DNA from: Halomonas sp. MCCC 1A13316
Lineage (GTDB): Bacteria; Pseudomonadota; Gammaproteobacteria; Pseudomonadales; Halomonadaceae
Length of the DNA stretch: 64,000 nt
Reading direction: 5' to 3'
Assembly (NCBI RefSeq): GCF_014931605.1
Contig: NZ_CP053382.1
Span: forward strand, 1,550,001 to 1,614,000
The notes beneath the pieces are model-generated. The model saw nothing but the letters and a program-made list of their open reading frames with translations, searched no databases and was not told the origin of the DNA. Of the stretch, positions 17,953-25,993 are shown piece after piece. The position numbers and the translations under genes were made by a program. Position 1 is the stretch's first letter; each line of letters starts with the position of its first letter.

Positions 17953-18855
17953 TCAGTCATGGATGAAATCGACCGGCGAGGTCAGCGTTTGGCGCGATAT
18001 GTCAGGGATGGAAGCGGAACTCCTGGACGAGGCGGGGAGCAGCGGTGCGGTGAACGTGCCGCGGCGAAGCAGGTCCTGGCGGTAGAGCGTCGGTGTCTGG
18101 CCGACATACTTCTGGAAGGTACGCGTAAAATAGGAGAGATCGCGAAACCCGACGCTGAAGCAGACATCGGTAATCGAGACCTTCGGGTTCGCCAGCAGGC
18201 GCTGCGCCTCGGTGATGCGCTTCTCGAGCAGGAATCCCTGGAAGGTGGTGTTGGTCAGCTTTCGAAACAACCGGCTGAGCTGGAAGGCACTCATCCCGCA
18301 GCGCTCGGCCACTTCCGCCTGTGCGACCTTCTGGTGCAGGTGCTGCTCGATATAGCTGATGGCGAGAGCCAGCTGCGCCTGCGGCCCCCCCGGAGCGACA
18401 CAGCGCAGTCGAGCTTCCGGCGGGATCTGGTTGCTTACATCGTGTGCCTTGCGCGCTACCGCCCGGGATGCGGTGGGCTGACGCAGCTTATCCAGTGTTT
18501 CCACCACTGTGAGCAAGCGAACGAGATCGACCGGCTGCACGAAGTAATCCCATACCCGGGTTCGAAAGGCCCAGACGGCCAGGCTTTCGGAGTGTGCCTG
18601 GGTGATCATGAGCAGGGGAACCGAGGCGGCGCGCTGCTTGGCCTGTCTCAGGTCGGTCAGGCCTTTCAGGTCGGGATAGTCGAATTCGAAGCAGGCAGCG
18701 ATTGGTGGGTGTGCAAGCAGGATGGGAAGCGGATCCTGATCGTTCTTTACGAACTGTATCGGATACCCTTTGTCTCGCAGGGCGCGGACATAATCTTGTT
18801 CTATCGGATCATTGAGTGTACGGAGCACAACGAGAACGTAGGCATGGGTGGACAT
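17953..18855 (-). CDS. AraC-type regulator with degenerate receiver domain
   Basis: 300 residues. Residues 1-125 read as a response-regulator fold, but the key residues are changed: no acidic pair follows the first strand (VLVVLRTLND), the phosphoacceptor position in FEFDYPDLKG appears to be Glu57, Thr85 is kept, and the conserved Lys-Pro is Gln107-Pro108. Residues about 165-270 are a clear double helix-turn-helix AraC domain (VAQAEVAERCGMSAFQLSRLFRK and ITDVCFSVGFRDLSYFTRTFQKYVGQTP). A protein of this make-up probably acts without phosphorylation. It converges on the tad locus and is a candidate regulator of it, but the target is not shown. Confidence 0.88.
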   Translation of the reverse strand: MSTHAYVLVVLRTLNDPIEQDYVRALRDKGYPIQFVKNDQDPLPILLAHPPIAACFEFDYPDLKGLTDLRQAKQRAASVPLLMITQAHSESLAVWAFRTRVWDYFVQPVDLVRLLTVVETLDKLRQPTASRAVARKAHDVSNQIPPEARLRCVAPGGPQAQLALAISYIEQHLHQKVAQAEVAERCGMSAFQLSRLFRKLTNTTFQGFLLEKRITEAQRLLANPKVSITDVCFSVGFRDLSYFTRTFQKYVGQTPTLYRQDLLRRGTFTAPLLPASSRSSASIPDISRQTLTSPVDFIHD

Positions 18856-19182
18856 TGGCAGTGTCCCTCCTGAGTCCCTTGCGTGATAACGCTTTATGAG
18901 TTCTTTTTTGGTTCTTTCTAGTTGTAAATATTTATTAATTGAGAATGGATTAGCGTAATGTTTTGTGATGGGTGTGTCTTATCCACTGTAATTGAATGTG
19001 ACGAAATGCCTGGATTATATTTCTCATCCTTTAGTCGTACGCATTTACCAAAAAAACTGCATCAGGAATTTTGGAATAAAGTTCACGAGAACTAGGAACA
19101 TCAGCCGGTTAGGCCGTCACGGCTTGGCTACGCGGCGGAGGGTTCTGCTAGAATCTGCTCTTTTTCTCCCAACGGACAAGCC
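18856..19182. other. AT-rich intergenic region, no gene seen
   Basis: About 330 bases between two divergent genes, clearly richer in A and T (around 18890-19080) than the rest of the window. It must hold the promoters of the AraC-type regulator and the flavoprotein. An open frame at 18992-19210 has no ribosome site, overlaps the flavoprotein start and does not look coding. The low GC fits a regulatory region. Confidence 0.6.
19124..19154 (+). promoter_or_regulatory. Putative sigma70 promoter of the flavoprotein gene
   Basis: TTGGCT (19124-19129) and an extended -10, TGCTAGAAT (19146-19154), separated by 19 bp, about 30 nt before the ATG at 19183. The spacing is slightly long, but the TGn extension compensates. 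Confidence 0.45.
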
Positions 19183-20397
19183 ATGCCGTCTCCAGGATTC
19201 GATGTCGTGATCGTCGGCGCCGGCGCTGCCGGGCTGATGTGCGCCCTCACGGCGGGCTATGCCGGGCGGCGCGTGCTGCTACTCGATCATGCCAACAAGC
19301 CCGGCAAGAAAATTCTGATGTCGGGGGGAGGGCGCTGCAATTTCACCAACCTGGCTACCGGGCCGGCCAACTTCTTCTCGTCCAACCCGCATTTCTGCAT
19401 TTCGGCGCTGAAACGCTACCGTCCGGAGCATTTCGTCGAGCTGGTGGAGCGGCATGGCGTCGATTACGTGGAGAAGGCACCGGGCCAGCTGTTCTGCGCC
19501 CACTCCGCCAAGGAGCTACTCGACGTGCTGCTTACCGAATGCGAATGGGCCGGGGTGGAGCTGCGCCTGAAAACAGCCGTCGAGCGTATCGAGCCAACCG
19601 GCGGGGGCATGCGGCTCGTCACTTCCACGGGGCGCATCGAAGCCGGTGCAGTGGTGATTGCAAGTGGTGGACTATCGATCCCCACCATGGGCGCCACCGG
19701 CTTCGGCTACGACATCGCCCGCCAGTTCGGCCTGGAGGTGACCGAGACGCGCCCGGCACTGGTGCCTTTCACCTTGACCTCACAGTGGAAGGCGCGCGCC
19801 GCCGACCTGGCCGGTGTGGCCTGCGACGTGGCGGTGAGCACCGTGCGTGCCGGCCAGCGCCTGGGGCCGGGGCGTGAGCGACGCTATCGCGAGCCAATGC
19901 TGTTCACCCACCGCGGCCTGTCCGGACCGGGCATGCTGCAGATCTCGAGCTACTGGCAGCCCGGCGACGAACTCGAGATCGACCTGTTGCCGAATATATC
20001 GGTCGGCGAAGCGCTCGCGTCGGCGCGTCGTGACACACCGCGTCGCCAGCTCTCCACCTGGCTCGGCGAACGTCTGCCACGGCGCCTGGCTCAGGCGTTG
20101 ACCGAGTGGCACGGCGAGGATCCCGTCCTGGCCGAACTCTCCAATACCCGCATCGAGTCCTGGCACGGACGCCTCGGCCACTGGCGCCTCAAGCCTGCCG
20201 GGACCGAAGGCTGGCGCACCGCCGAGGTGACCCTGGGCGGTGTCGACACGGCTTCCATCTCGTCGAAGGATTTCAGCGTCGAGGGTCTGCCGCAGCTGCG
20301 TTTCATCGGCGAGGTGCTCGACGTTACCGGCGAGCTCGGCGGGTACAACTTCCAGTGGGCCTGGGCCTCGGGCGTGGCGTGTGGCAATTCGCTTTAG
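19183..20397 (+). CDS. HI0933/YhiN-family FAD-dependent flavoprotein
   Basis: 404-residue flavoprotein. The N-terminus has a Rossmann dinucleotide site (FDVVIVGAGAAGLMCAL), then the family signature around KPGKKILMSGGGRCNFTN, and the C-terminus closes with GGYNFQWAWASGVACG, a typical second FAD contact. Members of this family (YhiN, BaiN-like) are soluble oxidoreductases whose physiological substrate is mostly unknown. The gene stands alone between its own promoter and egtB. Confidence 0.9.
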   Translation: MPSPGFDVVIVGAGAAGLMCALTAGYAGRRVLLLDHANKPGKKILMSGGGRCNFTNLATGPANFFSSNPHFCISALKRYRPEHFVELVERHGVDYVEKAPGQLFCAHSAKELLDVLLTECEWAGVELRLKTAVERIEPTGGGMRLVTSTGRIEAGAVVIASGGLSIPTMGATGFGYDIARQFGLEVTETRPALVPFTLTSQWKARAADLAGVACDVAVSTVRAGQRLGPGRERRYREPMLFTHRGLSGPGMLQISSYWQPGDELEIDLLPNISVGEALASARRDTPRRQLSTWLGERLPRRLAQALTEWHGEDPVLAELSNTRIESWHGRLGHWRLKPAGTEGWRTAEVTLGGVDTASISSKDFSVEGLPQLRFIGEVLDVTGELGGYNFQWAWASGVACGNSL

Positions 20398-20447
20398 GCT
20401 GAGCCTGGGTACCTGAAAACTGCCTTGCTGGTCGGGTTACGCGCACT

Positions 20448-20474
20448 TTGTTCGCCAGCGGCCTTGTTCGCCAG
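20448..20474 (+). repeat. Tandem TTGTTCGCCAG copies upstream of egtB
   Basis: TTGTTCGCCAG occurs at 20448-20458 and again at 20464-20474, 16 bp apart, with similar flanks (CGGCC and GGCC). It lies in the 194-nt gap before egtB and may be a small duplication or a regulatory site. Confidence 0.35.
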
Positions 20475-20502
20475 GGCCTTTTGGCATTCGAATGACAAAA
20501 TT

Positions 20503-20515
20503 TTACGCAACGTAA
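20503..20515. promoter_or_regulatory. Palindrome TTACG-CAA-CGTAA upstream of egtB
   Basis: A perfect 5-bp inverted repeat with a 3-nt centre lies about 77 nt before the egtB start and just before a GC-rich stretch. It is a candidate operator for the ergothioneine genes. The binding protein is unknown; the TetR-like gene at 22939 is one possibility. Confidence 0.3.
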
Positions 20516-20591
20516 CCGGGCGCCTGGGGAGGGGTTGCTAGGCTTGGGAGAATTGGTTCCCCATGGATGTGGTTCGTCACAGGAGTGCGCC

Positions 20592-21905
20592 ATGCCCCCC
20601 CAAGCCCAACAGTGGGAAAGCCCACACCAGCTGGAAACGCCAGATACCCTGCACACCAAGGAGTGGATGAGACGCTACCAGCGCATTCGCCGAGCCTCCG
20701 AGCAGCTGTGTGAGCCGCTCTGCACCGAGGACTACGTGATCCAGAGCATGGATGACGTCAGCCCGCCGAAGTGGCATCTCGCCCACGTCACCTGGTTCTT
20801 CGAAGCCTTCATCCTTGTCCCTTTCCAGTCCCGCTATCGAACGCTCGACTCCGCTTACGACTTTCTTTTCAACTCCTACTACGAGACCCACGGTGTGCCG
20901 TTCCCACGGCCCCGGCGTGGAACGCTGTCACGCCCCACAGTGGCCGATGTCTACCGCTTTCGTGCCCATGTCGATACGGCAATGGCGGAACTGCTCGAAT
21001 CGCCGCCGCCCGAGCATGTCGAGGAGATACTGCGTCGCGTGGAGCTGGGGCTGCACCATGAGCAGCAGCATCAGGAGCTGCTGCTCATGGATATCAAGCA
21101 CATCCTGGCCCAGAACCCGCTATGCCCCGCCTATCGTGACGACCTGTCGCCGCCGCTGGAAGACGCGCCTGGCGAGCTGGCCTGGCTCGGCTACCCAGCG
21201 GGCATCCGCTCCATCGGTGACGACCTGAAGTCCGGGTTCGCCTACGACAACGAGGGGCCTGTGCATCGCCAGTTTCTCGAGGCGTTCCAACTGGGCAATC
21301 GCCCGGTGACCAACGGTGAGTTCCTGGCTTTCATCGAGGATGGTGGCTACTCGCGCCCGGAGCTGTGGCTTTCCGACGGCTGGCAGCAGGTCGGTCAGGA
21401 CGGCTGGCAGGCGCCGCTGTACTGGGTGAAGCGCGACGACGGTTGGTACCACTTCACCCTGGGCGGAATGCGCCGGGTGGATCCGCAGGCGCCGGTGGTC
21501 CACGTGAGCTTCTACGAGGCCGATGCCTATGCCCGCTGGGCCGGGGCACGCCTGCCTAGCGAGGCGGAGTGGGAGGTGGCCGCACGCGACGTGGCCATGA
21601 AGGGTAATTTCGTCGAGAGCGACCATCTTCAGCCGGTAGCCGCACCGGCCCAGGCCCAGAGCCTGAGCCAGCTGTTCGGCGACGTCTGGGAGTGGACCGG
21701 CAGTGCCTATCGCCCTTACCCGGGATTTCGCACCCTGCCGGGCACGCTTGGCGAGTACAACGGCAAGTTCATGTCGGGGCAGATGGTGCTGCGCGGCGGC
21801 TGCTGTGCCACGCCGGCCGATCATATTCGCCCGACCTATCGCAACTTCTTTCCGCCACACGCCCGCTGGGCGTTCTCCGGTTTCCGTCTCGCCAGGGAGG
21901 CATGA
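20592..21905 (+). CDS. egtB: Ergothioneine biosynthesis sulfoxide synthase EgtB
   Basis: Non-haem iron enzyme that joins hercynine to a thiol substrate with oxygen to form the C-S bond of ergothioneine. The N-terminal DinB-like half carries the iron-binding histidines: H65 in SPPKWHLAHVTWFFE and the HxxxH pair H156/H160 in GLHHEQQHQELLLMDIKH. The C-terminal half is the FGE-sulfatase type fold (PVTNGEFLAFIEDGGY... RLPSEAEWEVAAR... GDVWEWTGSAY... RGGCCATPADHIRPTYRNFF). Length 437 fits EgtB, not the longer OvoA. The ATG at 20592 has AGGAG upstream. One base separates it from egtD. Confidence 0.93.
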   Translation: MPPQAQQWESPHQLETPDTLHTKEWMRRYQRIRRASEQLCEPLCTEDYVIQSMDDVSPPKWHLAHVTWFFEAFILVPFQSRYRTLDSAYDFLFNSYYETHGVPFPRPRRGTLSRPTVADVYRFRAHVDTAMAELLESPPPEHVEEILRRVELGLHHEQQHQELLLMDIKHILAQNPLCPAYRDDLSPPLEDAPGELAWLGYPAGIRSIGDDLKSGFAYDNEGPVHRQFLEAFQLGNRPVTNGEFLAFIEDGGYSRPELWLSDGWQQVGQDGWQAPLYWVKRDDGWYHFTLGGMRRVDPQAPVVHVSFYEADAYARWAGARLPSEAEWEVAARDVAMKGNFVESDHLQPVAAPAQAQSLSQLFGDVWEWTGSAYRPYPGFRTLPGTLGEYNGKFMSGQMVLRGGCCATPADHIRPTYRNFFPPHARWAFSGFRLAREA

Positions 21906-21906
21906 C

Positions 21907-22872
21907 ATGGATTCGCTCGTACGCTTTCACGACCAGCACCCGCCAGAGGCGGCGGGTTCGCTTTACGAAGAGCTGTTGGCCGGGCTCAGCGCAACGCCCA
22001 AGCATACTTCCCCCAAGTTCTTCTACGATCGCCGCGGCTCCGAGCTATTCGATGCCATCTGCGTGCAGCCCGAGTACTATCCGACCCGCACCGAGGAGGC
22101 AATCTTGCGCTCCGCCGCCGCCGATATTGCCGAGGTGGTCGGCCGCGACGCCACACTCATCGAGCTGGGCAGCGGTGCCAGCCGCAAGGTGCGGCTGCTG
22201 CTCGAGGCGCTGCATCCGGCCTGTTACTTGGGCGTGGATATCTCTCGCGACTTCCTGCTCGAGAGTACGCGCCGCCTGGCGACGGACTATCCCTGGCTCG
22301 AGGTGCATGCCGCCTGCGCCGACTTCTCGCGCCCCATGGCCTGGCCGGACGGCCTGGCAGGCGAACGTCCGGTGGCCTTCTTTCCCGGTTCGAGCATTGG
22401 CAATTTCACGCCCGAGGAGGCCGAAGGTTTTCTAAAGCGGCTGACCACGTTGCTACCTGTCGGTGGAGGGCTGCTCATTGGCGTCGATCTGATCAAGGAC
22501 CGGGCGATTCTCGATGCCGCCTACAACGACGCCGCAGGCATCACAGCGGCATTCAACCTCAACCTGCTGGAACGACTGCGTCACGAGTTCGAGGCCGAGG
22601 TGGAGCCTCAGGCGTTTCGTCATCAGGCTTTCTTCAACGAGGCCGATTCCCGCATCGAGATGCACCTGGTGAGCTTGCGCGATCAGGCCATCCGCGTGGC
22701 GGGGGAGCGGGTAGACTTCGAGGAGGGCGAGAGCCTGCATACCGAGAACTCCTACAAGTACAGTGTCGCTGGCTTCCGCGAGTTGGCCGGCCGCGCCGGT
22801 TTCGAACCGAGGGCTCACTGGATCGACCGCGACTCGCTGTTTTGCATCCATTACCTGGAGCGTGCCGCCTGA
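21907..22872 (+). CDS. egtD: Histidine N-alpha-trimethyltransferase EgtD
   Basis: S-adenosylmethionine-dependent enzyme that trimethylates histidine to hercynine, the substrate of EgtB. 321 residues with the family opening KHTSPKFFYDRRGSELFDAICVQPEYYPTRTE, the SAM site LIELGSGASRKVRLLLEAL, and FFPGSSIGNFTPEEA further on. The true start is the ATG at 21907, preceded by GGGAGG and directly after the egtB stop, so the two are translated as one unit. No egtC or egtE gene is nearby; some bacterial EgtB enzymes use cysteine directly and need neither EgtA nor EgtC. Confidence 0.94.
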   Translation: MDSLVRFHDQHPPEAAGSLYEELLAGLSATPKHTSPKFFYDRRGSELFDAICVQPEYYPTRTEEAILRSAAADIAEVVGRDATLIELGSGASRKVRLLLEALHPACYLGVDISRDFLLESTRRLATDYPWLEVHAACADFSRPMAWPDGLAGERPVAFFPGSSIGNFTPEEAEGFLKRLTTLLPVGGGLLIGVDLIKDRAILDAAYNDAAGITAAFNLNLLERLRHEFEAEVEPQAFRHQAFFNEADSRIEMHLVSLRDQAIRVAGERVDFEEGESLHTENSYKYSVAGFRELAGRAGFEPRAHWIDRDSLFCIHYLERAA

Positions 22873-22938
22873 TGGCCTTGAAGGTAATCCGGTCTATGCT
22901 GCATGACAGAACCACGCTGGAAGCAGAGGGCTCGCGCC

Positions 22939-23589
22939 ATGACCATGATTGCGATTCAGGATTCTGCCGAATCCGAGGTGTCTCCGTTCGCCGATCGTAT
23001 CGTCGACGAAGCCGTGCGCCAAGCCGAAGAGCGGGGCTGGCAGGCGGTTCGCCTCTCCGAGGTGGCGCATAGCCTCGGACTGCCGATGTCCGTAGTGCTG
23101 GAGCGCTTTCGCGACAAGGATGACGTGGCCAATGCCTGGTTCCGGCGTGGCTGGCGCGCCATGCTGGCGACCAAGCCCGATACCTTCGACGACTGGCCGG
23201 AGCGGGTGCGCATCGAACACTGCCTGCAGGCCTGGTTCGACACCTTCGCCGCCCATCGGCGGGTCACCGTGCAGATGTTGAGATCCAAGGCGCACCTGCC
23301 GCATCCGCATACTTGGGTGCCGATGGTCTTCGACTTGTCGCGTACCGTCCAGTGGCTGCGCGAGGCGGCTCGGCTCGAGGCGCGATACGGTACTCGCCGT
23401 GCCCAGGTGGAGGAGATGGCGTTGACCAGTCTGTTCCTGGCGGCCCTGGCGGTATGGTCTTCCGACACCAGCGAAGGCCAGCGCCGTACACGGCGCTTCG
23501 TCGAGAAACGTCTCAAGCGCGGCGAGAGCTGGATGAAATGGGTGCCGGGCGTCACCCACCGGCGTCATCATGCTGAGGCACAGCTATAA
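22939..23589 (+). CDS. TetR/COQ9-like transcriptional regulator
   Basis: About 216 residues with an N-terminal helix-turn-helix of TetR type (VRLSEVAHSLGLPMSVVLERFRDKDDVANAWFRRGWRAM) and an all-helical C-terminal ligand domain. The gene lies 66 nt after egtD on the same strand and may be co-transcribed, which suggests control of, or response to, ergothioneine synthesis. Start at 22939 is chosen for GAGGG 8 nt upstream; the ATG at 22903 is possible. The helical C-terminus also resembles COQ9-like proteins, so DNA binding is likely but not certain. Confidence 0.75.
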   Translation: MTMIAIQDSAESEVSPFADRIVDEAVRQAEERGWQAVRLSEVAHSLGLPMSVVLERFRDKDDVANAWFRRGWRAMLATKPDTFDDWPERVRIEHCLQAWFDTFAAHRRVTVQMLRSKAHLPHPHTWVPMVFDLSRTVQWLREAARLEARYGTRRAQVEEMALTSLFLAALAVWSSDTSEGQRRTRRFVEKRLKRGESWMKWVPGVTHRRHHAEAQL

Positions 23590-23618
23590 AGCGGTACCAC
23601 TCGGGGCCTTCACCGAAG

Positions 23619-23930
23619 TCAGCGGACCTGCTGCAGGAGGCGCAGTGCGCGGTTGAGCAGCAGGCCGCCGGCAGCGAGTCGTTTTACTACGCGGATGAGC
23701 GAGCTTGGCTTGCGTGCGCCGCCGACCAGCAGGGCACCGCCGGCCAGGTATATCACCCCCCGGTAGCGCTTGAGGCGTTGCCAGCCTGCATCGAGGGAGG
23801 CGGAGGCGTGCTGCCAGCGATCCGCCGCGACCAGGATGTCGATGCGCTGCTGTTCTATGGTGGCGACGAGTTCAGCCTTGCGCTGCGCGCGGGACGGCTC
23901 GAGGCGCCGGTCATTGACGCTGCGTGTCAC
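23619..23930 (-). CDS. yqjK: YqjK-like protein
   Basis: A 103-residue basic protein with a C-terminal hydrophobic stretch (GVIYLAGGALLVGG). The N-terminal part, NDRRLEPSRAQRKAELVATIEQQRIDILVAADRW, fits the YqjK-like family. It begins with GTG, preceded by a strong GGAGGAG, and overlaps yqjE by 20 nt. Third gene of a yqjD-yqjE-yqjK operon. Function unknown; probably membrane-associated. Confidence 0.82.
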   Translation of the reverse strand: MTRSVNDRRLEPSRAQRKAELVATIEQQRIDILVAADRWQHASASLDAGWQRLKRYRGVIYLAGGALLVGGARKPSSLIRVVKRLAAGGLLLNRALRLLQQVR

Positions 23931-24312
23931 GGTGCTCCTCCACCAGGTGGCGGTCCAGGGCGAGCTGGGCCAGCGTTTCCTTGAGCAGGGTGTGGCGACG
24001 GGCCAGGCGCAGTGCCATCAGCGCGGTCAGACTGCCACCGGCAAGCAGCGTGGCGGCGCAGAGAAGAATGGCGGCCAGGCGGTGGGTATCCCAGAACAGA
24101 ACCACCACCAGCAGTGCCAGCATGCTCAGCCCCAACAGCATCAGTACCAGGCTGAGACCCAGCAGCAGCAGCAGGGTGACGAGCCGAGCGCGCTCCTCCT
24201 CGAGTTCCAGCACGGCGAGACGCAGACGCGTCTCGCCGGTGGCCACCAGGCTTGCCAGCAGGCGCTTGCCGATTTCGAACAGGCGTTGTACCGGTCCGTC
24301 ACTCGACGCCAT
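23911..24312 (-). CDS. yqjE: YqjE-family inner-membrane protein (holin superfamily III-like)
   Basis: 133 residues with two long hydrophobic helices (LVTLLLLLGLSLVLMLLGLSMLALLVVVLF and AAILLCAATLLAGGSLTALMAL, the first given as its region at about 44-73) flanked by charged ends. This is the arrangement of YqjE, a family classed with phage holins by structure but a chromosomal envelope gene in proteobacteria. Start and yqjD stop share one base. Confidence 0.85.
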   Translation of the reverse strand: MASSDGPVQRLFEIGKRLLASLVATGETRLRLAVLELEEERARLVTLLLLLGLSLVLMLLGLSMLALLVVVLFWDTHRLAAILLCAATLLAGGSLTALMALRLARRHTLLKETLAQLALDRHLVEEHRDTQRQ

Positions 24313-24644
24313 CAGCGGCGCCCGATGAGCATGCCGATGACGACGCCCATCGCGGCGCCAATGCCGATGCTGGTCCAGGGGTTATCGTGCACGTAGCGGT
24401 CGCAGGCGTCGGCCTGGTGGTGCAGGCTATCGCGGGCTTCGCCGTAGAGTCGTTCACCGCGGGCTTCGATACGCTCGCGTGTGTCCTTCAATCGCTTCTC
24501 GGCGCGCTCGCGGAGTTCCTTGACGTTGCTGCGCGAATCGTCAGCCGTGGCACTCACCAGTTCCTCGATGGTGCGGCTCAACTGATGCAGGTCGTCCTTC
24601 AGCTGCCGGGTGGTTTCGTCGGTATGCGGGGTGCGAGATGCCAT
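24312..24644 (-). CDS. yqjD: ElaB/YqjD/DUF883 ribosome-tethering-type membrane protein
   Basis: 110 residues: a long amphipathic helix (residues about 10-85), then DRYVHDNPWTSIGIGAAMGVVIGMLIGRR at the C-terminus, the glycine-zipper tail anchor that defines DUF883. E. coli members (YqjD, ElaB) sit in the inner membrane by this C-terminal anchor, bind ribosomes and are induced in stationary phase. GGAAG precedes the ATG. First gene of the yqjDEK operon. Confidence 0.9.
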   Translation of the reverse strand: MASRTPHTDETTRQLKDDLHQLSRTIEELVSATADDSRSNVKELRERAEKRLKDTRERIEARGERLYGEARDSLHHQADACDRYVHDNPWTSIGIGAAMGVVIGMLIGRR

Positions 24645-24738
24645 GGCGGTCTTCCTATGACGTGAAATGAGATCACAGGCTCAGCATAGCATTAGCGACT
24701 ACGACTTCAACGTCGCTTCGCTTCATGATTGACCGAGG

Positions 24739-25800
24739 TCACTCCGGAATCAGGGTGCTGCTGCCCGAGAAGATGGGGTTGAGACTGACCCCAATGCCGA
24801 TGCGTTGGGTGCGGTGATCGTAGTCGATCATGCTGTCACCGTAGCCGTAGAAGTACTGGATATGACCGCGAACATTGCCGCGCAACGGCCAGGAATAATC
24901 CAGGCGGGTTCCCATGTGACCGGCGCTGGGATTGCCGTGCCACTGAACGGCCACTTCGTTGTCACCCATGCGATGGGCAACGGTGACCTCGCCATAGCCC
25001 ATGTAGCGTTCGATATCGGGATTGTCGTCGTCGCTCTCCGACTCCGGCACTCGCCAGTGAGGGGCGACGCTGACCAGCCAGTCGTCCTTGAGGAAAGTCG
25101 ACTCGAAAATGACGCGATTCCAGCTGCGTGACATGTCGCCCGAGCGACCGTTGGATTGGTGATTGAAGCTCACACGGTTGTTGATGTTGGTCCAGCCCAG
25201 CAGCGACCAGCGATTCTCGAAGTCGATGAAGAACTCCGGCTCGTAGTTGGTCTCGCGGAACGGCGAAGAGGAATCGGCATTGTAGGCCTGCCACCAGCTA
25301 CGCTGGGTGTAGGCGAAGTAGAGATCGCCGCCGTAGTCGCCGAAGAGTCGCTCGATCAGGTTGAACTTGGCACTGAACTGGAACTTGACCTCGGCGCGGT
25401 CGGGTGTCCCGTCCTGGTCGACGTCACCGAAGACCGCCTCATTGGGGCGGCGGTCGTAATTCAGCGGCAGCAGGTAGTTGCGTCGGTGAGTGGTAATCGC
25501 AAAGGGGTTGCGCGATGACTCACGTTCGAGCTGGCGGCGTTCCTCCACGGGCTGCAGCTCTTGCTCCGAGGCGATGGTGAGCACCTCGCCCAGGCCGAGC
25601 CGGCGTTCGCCGGACTGCAACTGATCCTGGGTCAGCCGCTGGCGCAGCGAATCCAGCTCCTGACCGAGCGTTTCGATGCGCGCTTCTATCGCCGCGCGCT
25701 CTTCTGCGGTGAGCTGGCCCTCTTGGGCCGTGGCACTGCTGGTGGCCCCGGCCAGCAGCAACGCAAGAAGTGCCTGGGAAGACGTACGACTAAGCATCAT
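24739..25800 (-). CDS. pldA: Outer-membrane phospholipase A (OMPLA)
   Basis: Calcium-dependent beta-barrel phospholipase that removes phospholipids from the outer leaflet. About 353 residues with signal peptide (cleavage near SATA/QEG), then a roughly 80-residue coiled N-terminal extension (ERAAIEARIETLGQELDSLRQRL) longer than in E. coli. The catalytic residues are in place: H214 and S216 in NHQSNGRSGD and N228 in RSWNR, with the same 2- and 12-residue spacing as E. coli H142/S144/N156. The start is set by the signal peptide; the frame runs on upstream without one. It diverges from the mscK-type gene. Confidence 0.92.
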   Translation of the reverse strand: MMLSRTSSQALLALLLAGATSSATAQEGQLTAEERAAIEARIETLGQELDSLRQRLTQDQLQSGERRLGLGEVLTIASEQELQPVEERRQLERESSRNPFAITTHRRNYLLPLNYDRRPNEAVFGDVDQDGTPDRAEVKFQFSAKFNLIERLFGDYGGDLYFAYTQRSWWQAYNADSSSPFRETNYEPEFFIDFENRWSLLGWTNINNRVSFNHQSNGRSGDMSRSWNRVIFESTFLKDDWLVSVAPHWRVPESESDDDNPDIERYMGYGEVTVAHRMGDNEVAVQWHGNPSAGHMGTRLDYSWPLRGNVRGHIQYFYGYGDSMIDYDHRTQRIGIGVSLNPIFSGSSTLIPE

Positions 25801-25993
25801 GGCAGCGGGACCGAAGGAAGCGTGACTGTGAACGCCGTTTCTACCATGTTCGGGCCTTAAGTCAACCATGAGCCGAGCCGCCCCCGCCAAACATGGACGG
25901 AATGGGAATAGAAACGGCTTCCCATTGCCTTGCGCTGCTGCGGGGCCGAGAATCAGCACGAAGCCGCAAGATACCCTCCCATTGGAAGCAAGA

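Noticed and set aside
17891..18085. Small forward frame directly after tadG
   Set aside because: It runs through the terminator hairpin and antisense to the end of the AraC-type gene.
18992..19210. 72-codon frame in the AT-rich gap before the flavoprotein
   Set aside because: No ribosome site, odd composition, and it overlaps the promoter and start of the flavoprotein gene.
23911..24312. Prophage remnant suggested by the holin-like YqjE
   Set aside because: The gene is part of a normal chromosomal yqjD-yqjE-yqjK operon and no phage gene is nearby.
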